A DNA stretch of 23,460 nt from an uncultured Gardnerella sp. (lineage in GTDB: Bacteria; Actinomycetota; Actinomycetes; Actinomycetales; Bifidobacteriaceae): NCBI GenBank assembly GCA_947254595.1, contig CAMYED010000011.1, positions 1 to 23,460 on the forward strand, in the 5' to 3' direction. The number at the start of each line of letters is the position of its first letter. Positions within the stretch are counted from its first letter, which is position 1. The notes under the pieces are model-generated. The model made no database searches. It was not told the origin of the DNA and worked only from the letters and a program-made list of their open reading frames with translations. Shown here in pieces: positions 14,723 to 23,460 of this stretch. The position numbers and the translations under genes are program-made.

Positions 14723-14930
14723 CTGATATTTTCGTTACACTCGCGTAAAGCAAATAACATTTTTTGGTACGATTTCGATATTTTCGTTACAACGCTGTAA
14801 AACCATTGCCGATTTTTCGGCCGTGAGCGTTAGTTTCGTTACGCACTTGTACAGTAACTGCCGATTTTCGGCTGGATTCCGACATTTTCGTTACATTCGC
14901 GCGATCTAAGCGATCTCATACAAAACTCGC
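14723..14930. repeat. 52-bp-period tandem array U between the LPXTG gene and the atp operon
   Basis: TTTCGTTAC recurs four times at exactly 52 bp (units from 14723, 14775, 14827 and 14879). It usually sits within a CCGA(T/C)ATTTTCGTTAC core. GTTAC in a unit faces a GTAA in the same unit. Two units also carry a GCCGATTTT(T)CGGC palindrome. The fourth unit begins CCGACATTTTCG, the same core as in array V at 10441-10593. The array lies between the terminator of the atp operon and the promoter region of the LPXTG gene. No coding sequence is seen in 14538-15104. Confidence 0.85.
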
Positions 14931-15000
14931 GCAACACAAAACAAGAAAACCAATAACTTACAAATAAATAATGAAAAATAGAACAAAAAACAAAAAACAA

Positions 15001-15036
15001 AAAACAGGAGCTTGGAATAACCAAACTCCTGTTTTT
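15001..15036. terminator. Strong terminator of the ATP synthase operon
   Basis: AAAACAGGAG (15001-15010) pairs with CTCCTGTTTT (15026-15035), and TTGG pairs with CCAA further in, leaving an AATAA loop. On the minus strand the hairpin is followed by T-rich DNA, so it should end the atp transcript about 70 nt after atpC. It has a T-run on the plus strand too and could work both ways. Confidence 0.88.
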
Positions 15037-15104
15037 ATAAGAGATTACTTCACTTGCAAAAACTTGCAAACGCTTATAAAGCCCGCAAAATCAGTAAAGC
15101 AACC

Positions 15105-15419
15105 TTAAATCACCTTAGCGTTAGGCAACACGTTACCGTCTTTATCGACGTTACAACTGTGCTCAACAGCAATCGTAATATTGTCAGAGTCAACCGAGAA
15201 AAATCCGTCCGTCACCTTAAAAACGTGACGCACACCCTTCAAATCGTCAACCTTAACAAACCCGTGATCAATCAACGCAAGCACAGCCTCATGCCCAGGA
15301 AGAACACCCATCAAGCCATTCACAGAAGGAATAACTACAAACTTGGCGTCACCTTCCCACACAGGATGCCTGGCTGCCACCACACTAACGTGCAGCGATT
15401 TTACTTGCTTCTCTGCCAT
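15105..15419 (-). CDS. atpC: ATP synthase F1 epsilon subunit, short form
   Basis: The 104-residue protein is the epsilon subunit of the central stalk. It shows the N-terminal beta-sandwich with SVNGLMGVLPGHEAVLALI (36-54). The start is ATG 15419, two nt after the atpD stop. The frame can be opened 12 codons further upstream, but that would overlap atpD. Family members such as the E. coli protein are about 139 residues; here the two C-terminal helices that inhibit ATP hydrolysis are missing. The chain ends soon after the sandwich. It is the last gene of the operon. Confidence 0.93.
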   Translation of the reverse strand: MAEKQVKSLHVSVVAARHPVWEGDAKFVVIPSVNGLMGVLPGHEAVLALIDHGFVKVDDLKGVRHVFKVTDGFFSVDSDNITIAVEHSCNVDKDGNVLPNAKVI

Positions 15420-15421
15420 AA

Positions 15422-16909
15422 TCACGCACCAAACTCTTGCTGCATATCGTGCCAACGACGCTCAAGATCGTCAATGCCACCAATGCCCGAGAACGCCTGC
15501 TCAGGAATTTCATCATAAGTACCATTGCAAATACGCGTGAACGCCTCAATGGTTTCGTCTGCTGGCACGTAAGAACCTGGACGACCTGTGAACTTTTCAG
15601 CCACGTAGAAGTTCTGACCAAGGAACTGCTCAATCTTACGAGCGCGGCTCACAGTGGTCTTATCTTCCTCACCAAGCTCATCAATACCAATCAAAGCGAT
15701 GATATCCTGAAGCTCCTTGTTACGCTGCAAAATAGCCTTCACACGGTTTGCACAATCGTAATGAGCCTGACCAACGTAACGTGGATCCAAAATTCTAGAA
15801 GTAGAAGCCAAAGGATCCACAGCTGGGTAAATACCCTTAGCTGCAATATCACGCGAAAGCTCGGTAGTTGCATCCAAGTGCGTAAAGGTTGTTGCAGGAG
15901 CAGGATCGGTGTAATCATCTGCAGGCACGTAAATAGCCTGAAGTGACGTAATGGAATGGCCGCGCGTAGAAGTAATACGCTCCTGCAACGCACCCATTTC
16001 ATCAGCCAAGTTCGGCTGATAACCAACTGCAGAAGGCATACGACCAAGCAGCGTGGAAACCTCGGAACCAGCCTGAGTAAAGCGGAAGATGTTGTCAATA
16101 AACAGCAACACATCCTGATTCTGCACATCGCGGAAGTACTCAGCCATGGTCAAAGCGGTAAGAGGCACGCGAAGACGAGTCCCAGGAGGCTCATCCATCT
16201 GGCCAAAGACAAGTGCCGTTTTCTCCAAAACGCCAGCTTCAGCCATTTCGCCAATCAAATCGTTACCTTCACGGGTACGTTCGCCAACGCCAGCAAACAC
16301 AGACACACCACCGTGATTCTGTGCAACGCGCTGAATCATTTCCTGAATCAACACGGTTTTACCAACGCCTGCACCACCGAACAGACCAATTTTACCGCCC
16401 TGAACGTAAGGGGTAAGCAAATCGATAACCTTAATGCCGGTTTCGAACATCTGAGTCTTAGACTCGAGCTGATCGAAAGCAGGTGGGTTACGGTGAATTG
16501 GCCAACGCTCAGTTACTTCAATATTCTCGCCTGGCTTGGCATTCAAAATGTTACCGGTAACGTCGAAAACGTGACCCTTAGTAATATCGCCAACAGGAAC
16601 GGAAATTGGACCGCCGGTATCTCGCACTAAAGCACCACGAACCAAGCCGTCAGTAGGCTTCAACGCAACTGCACGCACGGTTGAATCACCAAGGTGCTGC
16701 TCAACTTCCAGCGTAATCTCGTGAACGGTATCACCTTCCGTGTTTCCAACGGTGTTGATATCGACCTTGAGAGCATTGTAAATATCCGGCAGATAGCCGA
16801 CCGGGAATTCAACGTCAATCACGGAACCCTGAACGCGGGTTACGCGACCAGCTGTTGGATCGACCTCCTGCTCAGCTTCTGGAGGCGCTGTGGTCTGATT
16901 TTCAGCCAT
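15422..16909 (-). CDS. atpD: ATP synthase F1 beta subunit (catalytic)
   Basis: The 495-residue protein forms the catalytic sites of F1 and makes ATP from ADP and phosphate. Walker A is GGAGVGKT (178-185), followed by the GVGERTREGNDL catalytic segment, FGQMDEPPGTR and the LLFIDNIFRF Walker B. Length and order are normal. An N-terminal extension of about 18 acidic residues precedes the beta barrel. AGGAG just before ATG 16909 supports the start. The gene begins 6 nt after atpG, and its ribosome site overlaps the end of atpG. Confidence 0.98.
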   Translation of the reverse strand: MAENQTTAPPEAEQEVDPTAGRVTRVQGSVIDVEFPVGYLPDIYNALKVDINTVGNTEGDTVHEITLEVEQHLGDSTVRAVALKPTDGLVRGALVRDTGGPISVPVGDITKGHVFDVTGNILNAKPGENIEVTERWPIHRNPPAFDQLESKTQMFETGIKVIDLLTPYVQGGKIGLFGGAGVGKTVLIQEMIQRVAQNHGGVSVFAGVGERTREGNDLIGEMAEAGVLEKTALVFGQMDEPPGTRLRVPLTALTMAEYFRDVQNQDVLLFIDNIFRFTQAGSEVSTLLGRMPSAVGYQPNLADEMGALQERITSTRGHSITSLQAIYVPADDYTDPAPATTFTHLDATTELSRDIAAKGIYPAVDPLASTSRILDPRYVGQAHYDCANRVKAILQRNKELQDIIALIGIDELGEEDKTTVSRARKIEQFLGQNFYVAEKFTGRPGSYVPADETIEAFTRICNGTYDEIPEQAFSGIGGIDDLERRWHDMQQEFGA

Positions 16910-16915
16910 ATGCTC

Positions 16916-17920
16916 CTAATCCTCCTCATTATTCAGCGCATCAGCGCTGCCGATAATCTCGGTAAGTTCTTGAGTGATAGATGCCTGACGTGAAGCATTG
17001 AGCTTTCTAGTCAAATCATCCACCAAATTGCGGGCGTTATCTGTAGCCGTATGCATAGCGTTCTGCCTACTTGCTGTTTCAGAAGCAGCAGAAGTAAGTA
17101 AGCACTCGTGAATACGAGACTGAATATACTTCGGCAAAACAGCATCCAGCACTTCATCCGGACTTGGCTCGAAGCAATACTCAACAGCGTCTGGATTGCT
17201 TTGACTTACTGCTTCTTCACGAGCCGAAACTGCACTAGTAGACGACAACGATGCTGAAGGTCCAGAAGCTGCTTCGTAATCAGGACGGTGCATAGCAAAC
17301 TCCTCACCATCCTTCAACGGAACAAGCTCAACTGGCAGCATGCGCAACGTACGAACTTTTTGCCTCACCATATTGATAAATTCGGTGAACACAATATACA
17401 GTTCCGAAACTCCGCCTTCTGCTTCCGGCGTCATATAAGCATCCATTAAAGTATCGGAAATCTTTTCAGCAATAGTAACGTCAGGATGATCAGTAGAACC
17501 TTCCCAAGTACCTGCCACATCGCGATTGCGATACTTATAGTAAGTTGCACCACGACGACCATACACGTACAGTTCCGCGTGCTTACCTTCTGCATCAAGC
17601 TTAGCTAAAAGCGCTTCAGTTTCACGAATAATCGAAGACGTAAAAGCACCTGCCATGCCACGATCAGAAGTAAGGGCTAGAACTGCTACGCGATTGCCGG
17701 CATGTTCTTTACCAAAAATAGGATGCTTAATATTTGCTTCGTGATGAGCTACCAACGCCTGCACGGCATCGAAAATTGCGTCACTATAAGGCTTAGCATT
17801 AAGCGCAATATCTCGCGCTTTAGCAATATGCGAAGACGCAATCATTTCCTGAGCCTTAAAGATTTTACCCAAAGACTGTGTGGAAATAATTCTCGATTTC
17901 AATGCAAGTTGGGAGGACAT
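16916..17920 (-). CDS. atpG: ATP synthase F1 gamma subunit
   Basis: The gamma subunit is the rotor shaft linking the c-ring to the catalytic sites. The N-terminal helix (LKSRIISTQSLGKIFKAQEM) and the C-terminal helix (MHTATDNARNLVDDLTRKLN) that form the coiled coil are clear. The 334-residue length exceeds the E. coli protein by about 45, because of a Ser/Ala-rich insert at about 211-245 and a longer middle domain. The start ATG 17920 follows the atpA stop by 3 nt, with GAGGGG in the end of atpA as ribosome site, so the two are coupled. Confidence 0.97.
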   Translation of the reverse strand: MSSQLALKSRIISTQSLGKIFKAQEMIASSHIAKARDIALNAKPYSDAIFDAVQALVAHHEANIKHPIFGKEHAGNRVAVLALTSDRGMAGAFTSSIIRETEALLAKLDAEGKHAELYVYGRRGATYYKYRNRDVAGTWEGSTDHPDVTIAEKISDTLMDAYMTPEAEGGVSELYIVFTEFINMVRQKVRTLRMLPVELVPLKDGEEFAMHRPDYEAASGPSASLSSTSAVSAREEAVSQSNPDAVEYCFEPSPDEVLDAVLPKYIQSRIHECLLTSAASETASRQNAMHTATDNARNLVDDLTRKLNASRQASITQELTEIIGSADALNNEED

Positions 17921-17923
17921 ACG

Positions 17924-19585
<1,662 letters not shown>

Positions 19586-19601
19586 AATTCTCCTTAATTT
19601 A

Positions 19602-20183
19602 CTACTTCACTGCCTGTGTCCAAGCGCCATTGCGCGCAGAACGTTGCAACTGCTTTAGCTGCATCAACATGGTGCGATCGGTTATTTGATCACCGATTTG
19701 TATACGCATGCCACCAAGCACGTTTGGATCCACAATTGGGTTAATGTATGCACGATGACCCAACTTATCACTGTAGATTTCAATCAAACGCTTAATTTGC
19801 TTATCTGTAAGCGGCTGAGCAGTAGTGACAGTAACCAATGTTTCGCCAGCTTCACGCTCAAATCCTGACCAAGCGCCGCCAAAGCTACCGGTTTTGCCGC
19901 TTTCAGCACCGCCATGCCACGTTCCTACTAGATAATGCATAATGCGCAATACGACAGGGTGCGCTTTACCTCCAATAAGCTCGTCAATTAGGCGAGACTT
20001 ATCTTCCGAAGATCTATTCGGATCGGTAATCGCATCAGAAAGCTCAGGATACTTATCAATCATCTCCATCATTGACGAAAGCTCGTCAGCGATGCGCTGC
20101 GCTTCATCGTGCGCATCTGAGATGGCCTGCGCAAGAGAAGAACGCGACAAACTATCGTTTGCACGCGATGCCTTTTCTGGCAT
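19602..20183 (-). CDS. atpH: ATP synthase F1 delta subunit
   Basis: The 193-residue delta subunit joins F1 to the peripheral stalk (b subunit). The C-terminal segment with VTTAQPLTDKQI and VDPNVLGGMRIQIGDQITD is typical. ATG 20183 is chosen because GAGGAGG lies six nt upstream; a codon at 20237 would add 18 residues that do not look like delta. No fusion to b is seen, unlike mycobacteria. A 100-nt gap separates it from atpF, larger than the other gaps in the F1 part of the operon. Confidence 0.93.
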   Translation of the reverse strand: MPEKASRANDSLSRSSLAQAISDAHDEAQRIADELSSMMEMIDKYPELSDAITDPNRSSEDKSRLIDELIGGKAHPVVLRIMHYLVGTWHGGAESGKTGSFGGAWSGFEREAGETLVTVTTAQPLTDKQIKRLIEIYSDKLGHRAYINPIVDPNVLGGMRIQIGDQITDRTMLMQLKQLQRSARNGAWTQAVK

Positions 20184-20283
20184 TATTACCTCCTCATTTC
20201 TGTAAAACGAAGTAACGCAATTAATATACAAAACCAATAAAACACGAATTTACTTTGCTGTATTAAGTTTTGCAGATTAAGCT

Positions 20284-20826
20284 TTACTTGCTTTGATCCG
20301 AATTTTTAGTGTCTCCAACTTCATCAATCACATGATCAATAATCTTGGAGCTTACGGTATCGTCATCCAACTTAGATGCAAGAATCTTACCAGCTAACGC
20401 TGCAGCAAGAACCGATACCTCTCCTTGGAGGCTGGACATGGCATGCTTATGCTGAGCCTCAATAGAATGTTGCGCTTCACTAATGATTTTCGCAGCATCC
20501 TTTTCAGCGCGTTGTCTAGCTTCGCCAATAATTTTCGAAGCTTCCGTACGAGCCTCTTCGCGAGTTTTTGCAGCATCAGCTTGAGCTTTAGCAAGCTCTT
20601 CTTCCATCTGACTTTTTAATTCGTCAGCTTCATGCTGCATGTTCGCTGCTTTAGCCATTCCGCCTTCGATTTTTTCTGCACGCTCATCAAGAATTGCCTG
20701 GAATTTAGGCATAACGAACTTGTAGAAAAACGCTGCAAGAACTACCAAAACAACTAACGACCACACTAAGTCATAAGGCTCAGGCAAGAACAACGCCAAA
20801 CCATTACTCTCAGCTGCATGTGCCAT
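20284..20826 (-). CDS. atpF: ATP synthase Fo b subunit
   Basis: The 180-residue b subunit forms the peripheral stalk. One membrane segment (about 18-40) is followed by a long charged coiled coil (about 45-150) with many Ala, Glu and Lys residues. AAAGGA seven nt before ATG 20826 supports the start. The gene lies 63 nt after atpE and is followed by atpH, its binding partner. Confidence 0.95.
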   Translation of the reverse strand: MAHAAESNGLALFLPEPYDLVWSLVVLVVLAAFFYKFVMPKFQAILDERAEKIEGGMAKAANMQHEADELKSQMEEELAKAQADAAKTREEARTEASKIIGEARQRAEKDAAKIISEAQHSIEAQHKHAMSSLQGEVSVLAAALAGKILASKLDDDTVSSKIIDHVIDEVGDTKNSDQSK

Positions 20827-20889
20827 GGCTTGTCCTTTCTATTCCTTCAACACTTTTATAACGTGCTGGAACGAGTTGTTTCGTTCGGT

Positions 20890-21123
20890 TCACTTTCCCA
20901 TAATGTAGGCAACGAAGCCGAGCAAGCCCAGAACCTCGATAAATGCCAAGCCAACGAACATGAACAACTGAATACGGTTACCAACTTCTGGCTGACGTGC
21001 AGTAGACTCCATAGCTTTAGCAACAACTATTGCCATACCAAGTGCAGGAGAAATAGTTGCAACAGCAAAGCCAAGAATGCTCAGGTTACCGACCAAACCT
21101 GCAAGAGCGATGATATTATTCAT
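20890..21123 (-). CDS. atpE: ATP synthase Fo c subunit (ring)
   Basis: The 77-residue proteolipid has two membrane helices joined by the polar loop with Arg43-Gln44-Pro45. Glu63 in FIEVLGLLGF is the proton-carrying residue. Helix 1 reads ATISPALGMAI, so most glycines of the family's GxGxGxG packing motif are Ser or Ala. AAAGGA six nt before ATG 21123 fixes the start. It follows atpB by 76 nt. Confidence 0.96.
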   Translation of the reverse strand: MNNIIALAGLVGNLSILGFAVATISPALGMAIVVAKAMESTARQPEVGNRIQLFMFVGLAFIEVLGLLGFVAYIMGK

Positions 21124-21199
21124 TGGTTTCCTTTCTGTTAAAACAGTAACCAGTATAAACCCGTAAGATGGGTAAAATCTGAAGATTTAAGCTATGCTA

Positions 21200-22054
21200 T
21201 CAGGCAACAGCAACAGCAGACTTTTCTTCTTCCTCCGGGTAACTTTCCGAAATGTAGACAGAAGCAAGCACAGTGAAAATAAACGCCTGCAAACCAGCTA
21301 CCATAATTTCGAATAGGGTAAACAGAATGCCACCAAGCAGCCACAAAGCACCGCCGAAGGCAAGGAGTTTATTGCTGGAATCCACCACGAAGAAATTGGT
21401 GAATACTAAACAAGTGGCCACCAGCAAATGGCCAGCAATCATATTCGCAAACAAACGGATTGTAAGCGAAAGTGGTCGCACAATTATTAATTCTATGAGC
21501 TGCAATGGCGAAAGAATGAAGTAAATCGGCCATGGCACGCCCGCTGGGAACAGTGCTTCACGGAAGAATCGCAAAAAACCTTTTTCACGAATGCCAGCAA
21601 TAAGATATTGGCACACAACCCACAAAGCAAATACCAACGGACCAGTAATGGTTGCGGTTGCAGCCATATTTAATCCTGGAATCACAGAACAAAGATTAAA
21701 GAAGAAAATCGTGATGAAAAGTGTAGACATCATTGGCACGTAACGCTTGCCGCGTTCCTCGCCAATCATTTCGTAAACAATGTTGTAGCGCACAAAGTCC
21801 ATTAAGATTTCCAGCACACTTTGGAATCTTCCTGGAACTAACTTTGCGCGAGCGGCACCAATGCCGAAAATAATCATAACGATTACAGCCATAAGCACAC
21901 GCACCAAAATAATGCGGTTCATTGCAAACGGCGTGCCCTGGAACAAAATCTCTGGAGGCAAAAACTCGCCAATATTAGGCAATTCTGGTCCAGACGAAGC
22001 CACTGCTGAAGCTACATTGGTAGTCCTCAGCAAAAAGTCAACCATTCCATCCAT
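21200..22054 (-). CDS. atpB: ATP synthase Fo a subunit
   Basis: The 284-residue membrane protein forms the proton half-channels next to the c-ring. The essential arginine is Arg200, in SLTIRLFANMIAGH. The segment PLQLIELI and about five or six membrane helices are as expected. ATG 22054 is preferred because AAGGAGG lies five nt upstream; a codon at 22081 would place that ribosome site inside the gene. It is the first gene of the atp operon. Confidence 0.96.
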   Translation of the reverse strand: MDGMVDFLLRTTNVASAVASSGPELPNIGEFLPPEILFQGTPFAMNRIILVRVLMAVIVMIIFGIGAARAKLVPGRFQSVLEILMDFVRYNIVYEMIGEERGKRYVPMMSTLFITIFFFNLCSVIPGLNMAATATITGPLVFALWVVCQYLIAGIREKGFLRFFREALFPAGVPWPIYFILSPLQLIELIIVRPLSLTIRLFANMIAGHLLVATCLVFTNFFVVDSSNKLLAFGGALWLLGGILFTLFEIMVAGLQAFIFTVLASVYISESYPEEEEKSAVAVA

Positions 22055-22249
22055 AAGTGCCTCCTTAAGCAATTCGTTCACACGCCTTCACAACAATGCC
22101 GTTCACTCACATCATGCAACAAATCATTCATATCACGGCATACACATCAACTAGAACATCTATTCCGTAAGGCGCGGGGCACGAAACGAAAAATACATCT
22201 AAATGCTGATTGTACTCTTTGTATGTACATAATTACGCAGTGTCGAAAA
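22055..22249 (-). promoter_or_regulatory. Presumed promoter region of the ATP synthase operon
   Basis: The 195-bp gap between metA and atpB must hold the operon promoter unless both are cotranscribed. A TACAAT hexamer on the minus strand lies near 22207-22212, but its -35 is weak. No clear terminator for metA is seen. No atpI-like gene precedes atpB. Confidence 0.3.
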
Positions 22250-23281
22250 TTATTCATGCATACCGTACATCATTTTACTAAACGGAAGAAAATTATCAGT
22301 ACGCGGAGAAGCTGGCTCATGGCGAATAGAACGATCCGTACCCAGCCTTCCGGTAGCGCGCAGCTGCGGAATGTCGGCAAGATTGTAAGGCGTAGTCTCA
22401 TACACCCAATTAAGCCAGTTGCGCCAAAGTAAATTCGCGTGCGCACGCCAAGAAAAAAGCGGCTCCAAACTAGCATCATCATTAGGAAAATAGTTGCGCG
22501 GGAACGGAACATTGCTTAAACCTTTTGCCATATCACGCTCATATTCTTGAGCAAGAGTCATTTTTCCGTATTCCCAATGTCCCAGCGCAAAAACCTCAGA
22601 AAAATCACGTGTTGCAACTAGTCCTGGACCAGATTCAGGACCGCACGTAAGAATTTGCAAACGCTCGTCTGCAGCAATATCTTCAGCATCCACACTCGCT
22701 ATTCGAGAATGAGGCTGCAATGATATTTCGTCAAACCCGTTTGTAATAAAGCAATACTCGTCCTGTAAATATTGCGGGAACACTCCAAAAACTTTCTCGC
22801 TAAGTACGTGCTTTTTTACGCCGTAACGATAGTAAAGAGCACCCATCGCTCCCCAACACAAGTACATTGTTGAAAAAACATGCGTTGCAGCCCAGTCAAG
22901 AATTTGAGTAAATTCAGGCCAATAATCAACATTCTCAAATTCCATGTGCTCAACAGGAGCGCCTGTAACAATAAAACCGTCATAATAATTGTTACGAAGA
23001 TTATCAAGATTTTCGTAGAATTTTACTAAATGATCCGCACTTACGTGAGTTGATACGTGCGTAGAAGTTTTCATAAAATCGACATCAACCTGCAGAGGAG
23101 ACTTAGAAATAAGGCGCAAAAGCTGGGTTTCTGTTTCGATTTTTTTAGGCATAAGATTCAATATGAGCAGTCTTAACGGGCGAACATCCTGTTGTTCAGC
23201 TTCTGGACGTTCCAACGCAAAAATGCGCTCAGCATCCAGTATGCTTCGCGCCGGCAATCCTTCAGGAATCTTAATAGGCAT
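22250..23281 (-). CDS. metA: Homoserine O-acyltransferase (MetA family), predicted acetyl-CoA specific
   Basis: The enzyme acylates homoserine in the first committed step of methionine synthesis. The 343-residue protein starts MPIKIPEGLP, as is usual for the family. The catalytic Cys142 (LCWG), His235 and Glu237 (GHWEYG) and Lys47 (PKKIE) are all in canonical positions. Residue 111 is Glu (TGAPVE) where E. coli has Gly; in this family Glu111 goes with acetyl-CoA use. About 30 residues beyond the E. coli length form the C-terminus. ATG 23281 is preferred over an upstream GTG at 23299. A TATAAT six bases upstream suggests a leaderless message. Confidence 0.95.
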   Translation of the reverse strand: MPIKIPEGLPARSILDAERIFALERPEAEQQDVRPLRLLILNLMPKKIETETQLLRLISKSPLQVDVDFMKTSTHVSTHVSADHLVKFYENLDNLRNNYYDGFIVTGAPVEHMEFENVDYWPEFTQILDWAATHVFSTMYLCWGAMGALYYRYGVKKHVLSEKVFGVFPQYLQDEYCFITNGFDEISLQPHSRIASVDAEDIAADERLQILTCGPESGPGLVATRDFSEVFALGHWEYGKMTLAQEYERDMAKGLSNVPFPRNYFPNDDASLEPLFSWRAHANLLWRNWLNWVYETTPYNLADIPQLRATGRLGTDRSIRHEPASPRTDNFLPFSKMMYGMHE

Positions 23282-23287
23282 GTGTTT

Positions 23288-23293
23288 ATTATA
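23288..23293 (-). promoter_or_regulatory. -10 hexamer of metA, possibly leaderless
   Basis: TATAAT on the minus strand is followed by only six bases (AAACAC) before ATG 23281. The expected start of transcription is then at or near the A of the start codon. The -35 region is weak. No SAM-riboswitch-like leader fits in this space. Confidence 0.5.
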
Positions 23294-23396
23294 CCTCACA
23301 CTTGTTTATGCTTACTTATGAAAACAGCAATCCGAAAACATTATTTTTCAAAATACGCGAAATAACATAATAAATCCCGCAAGACACGCCCAAAAG

Positions 23397-23424
23397 TTGA
23401 CAAAATTAAATTTGCACCTATCGT
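23397..23424 (+). promoter_or_regulatory. Promoter reading toward the right edge
   Basis: TTGACA (23397-23402) and TATCGT (23419-23424) are 16 bp apart. The predicted start lies about 20 bp before the probable tRNA. It diverges from metA. Confidence 0.5.
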
Positions 23425-23449
23425 AGATAGAGCTGCTAAAAGTAGCCGA

Positions 23450-23460
23450 CGCGGGGTGGA
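23450..23460 (+). tRNA. First 11 bases of a probable initiator tRNA (fMet), cut by the window end
   Basis: CGCGGGGTGGA is the usual beginning of bacterial initiator tRNA, including the unpaired first C. A strong -35 hexamer lies upstream at the right distance. Only the acceptor arm 5' strand and the start of the D-arm are inside the window, so this is tentative. Confidence 0.55.

Noticed and set aside
14723..14930. CRISPR-like array
   Set aside because: The conserved part of each unit is only about 16 bp and is imperfect, the remaining parts are also partly alike, and no cas genes are present.
15105..15455. Longer AtpC starting at 15455
   Set aside because: It would overlap atpD by more than 30 nt and add residues foreign to the family.
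19602..20237. Longer AtpH starting at 20237
   Set aside because: The extra 18 residues do not look like delta and would put the strong GAGGAGG site inside the gene.
23282..23396. SAM or T-box riboswitch before metA
   Set aside because: There is no conserved core, and the -10 hexamer sits too close to the start codon to leave room for a leader.

Overview
The window looks like chromosomal DNA of a low-GC member of the Bifidobacteriaceae, most likely Gardnerella. This is an inference from AT-rich codon use, the atpBEFHAGDC gene order, the short epsilon subunit, an LPXTG surface protein and the mix of actinobacterial genes; no marker gene is complete enough to prove it.

Positions 1-7721 (all minus strand) form a high-affinity iron uptake operon, transcribed as: FTR1-type permease, P19/Tp34-type lipoprotein, DUF2318 membrane protein with a CxxC/CxxC tail, two MacB/FtsX-type permeases, an ABC ATPase, and a lipoprotein that runs off the left edge. 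The order matches the P19-FTR1 iron cluster known from Campylobacter. A Fur-box-like palindrome (7890-7911) and a second palindrome (7832-7850) lie in the upstream promoter region. Just upstream, on the same strand, a Fic-family AMPylase and an ApbE flavin transferase overlap by 4 nt.

Positions 10282-15104 are an accessory island. It holds a HigBA toxin-antitoxin module whose toxin is broken by an in-frame stop, a twin-palindrome operator, a degenerate second copy of the higA tail, an AAA ATPase of the DUF4143 type, and a sortase-anchored surface protein. Three separate intergenic arrays here have a 51-52 bp period (10390-10593, 11445-11596, 14723-14930). Each unit carries inverted repeats, and two of the arrays share a CCGACATTTTCG-like core. 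A period of 51-52 bp is close to five turns of B-DNA. These arrays are the least explained structure in the window.

Positions 15001-22054 (minus strand) hold the complete F1Fo ATP synthase operon, closed by a strong terminator. The c subunit has an unusual glycine-poor first helix, and the epsilon subunit lacks the C-terminal helical domain. Upstream lies metA, whose Glu111 predicts acetyl-CoA rather than succinyl-CoA use. At the extreme right edge the first 11 bases of a probable initiator tRNA appear on the plus strand behind a TTGACA promoter.
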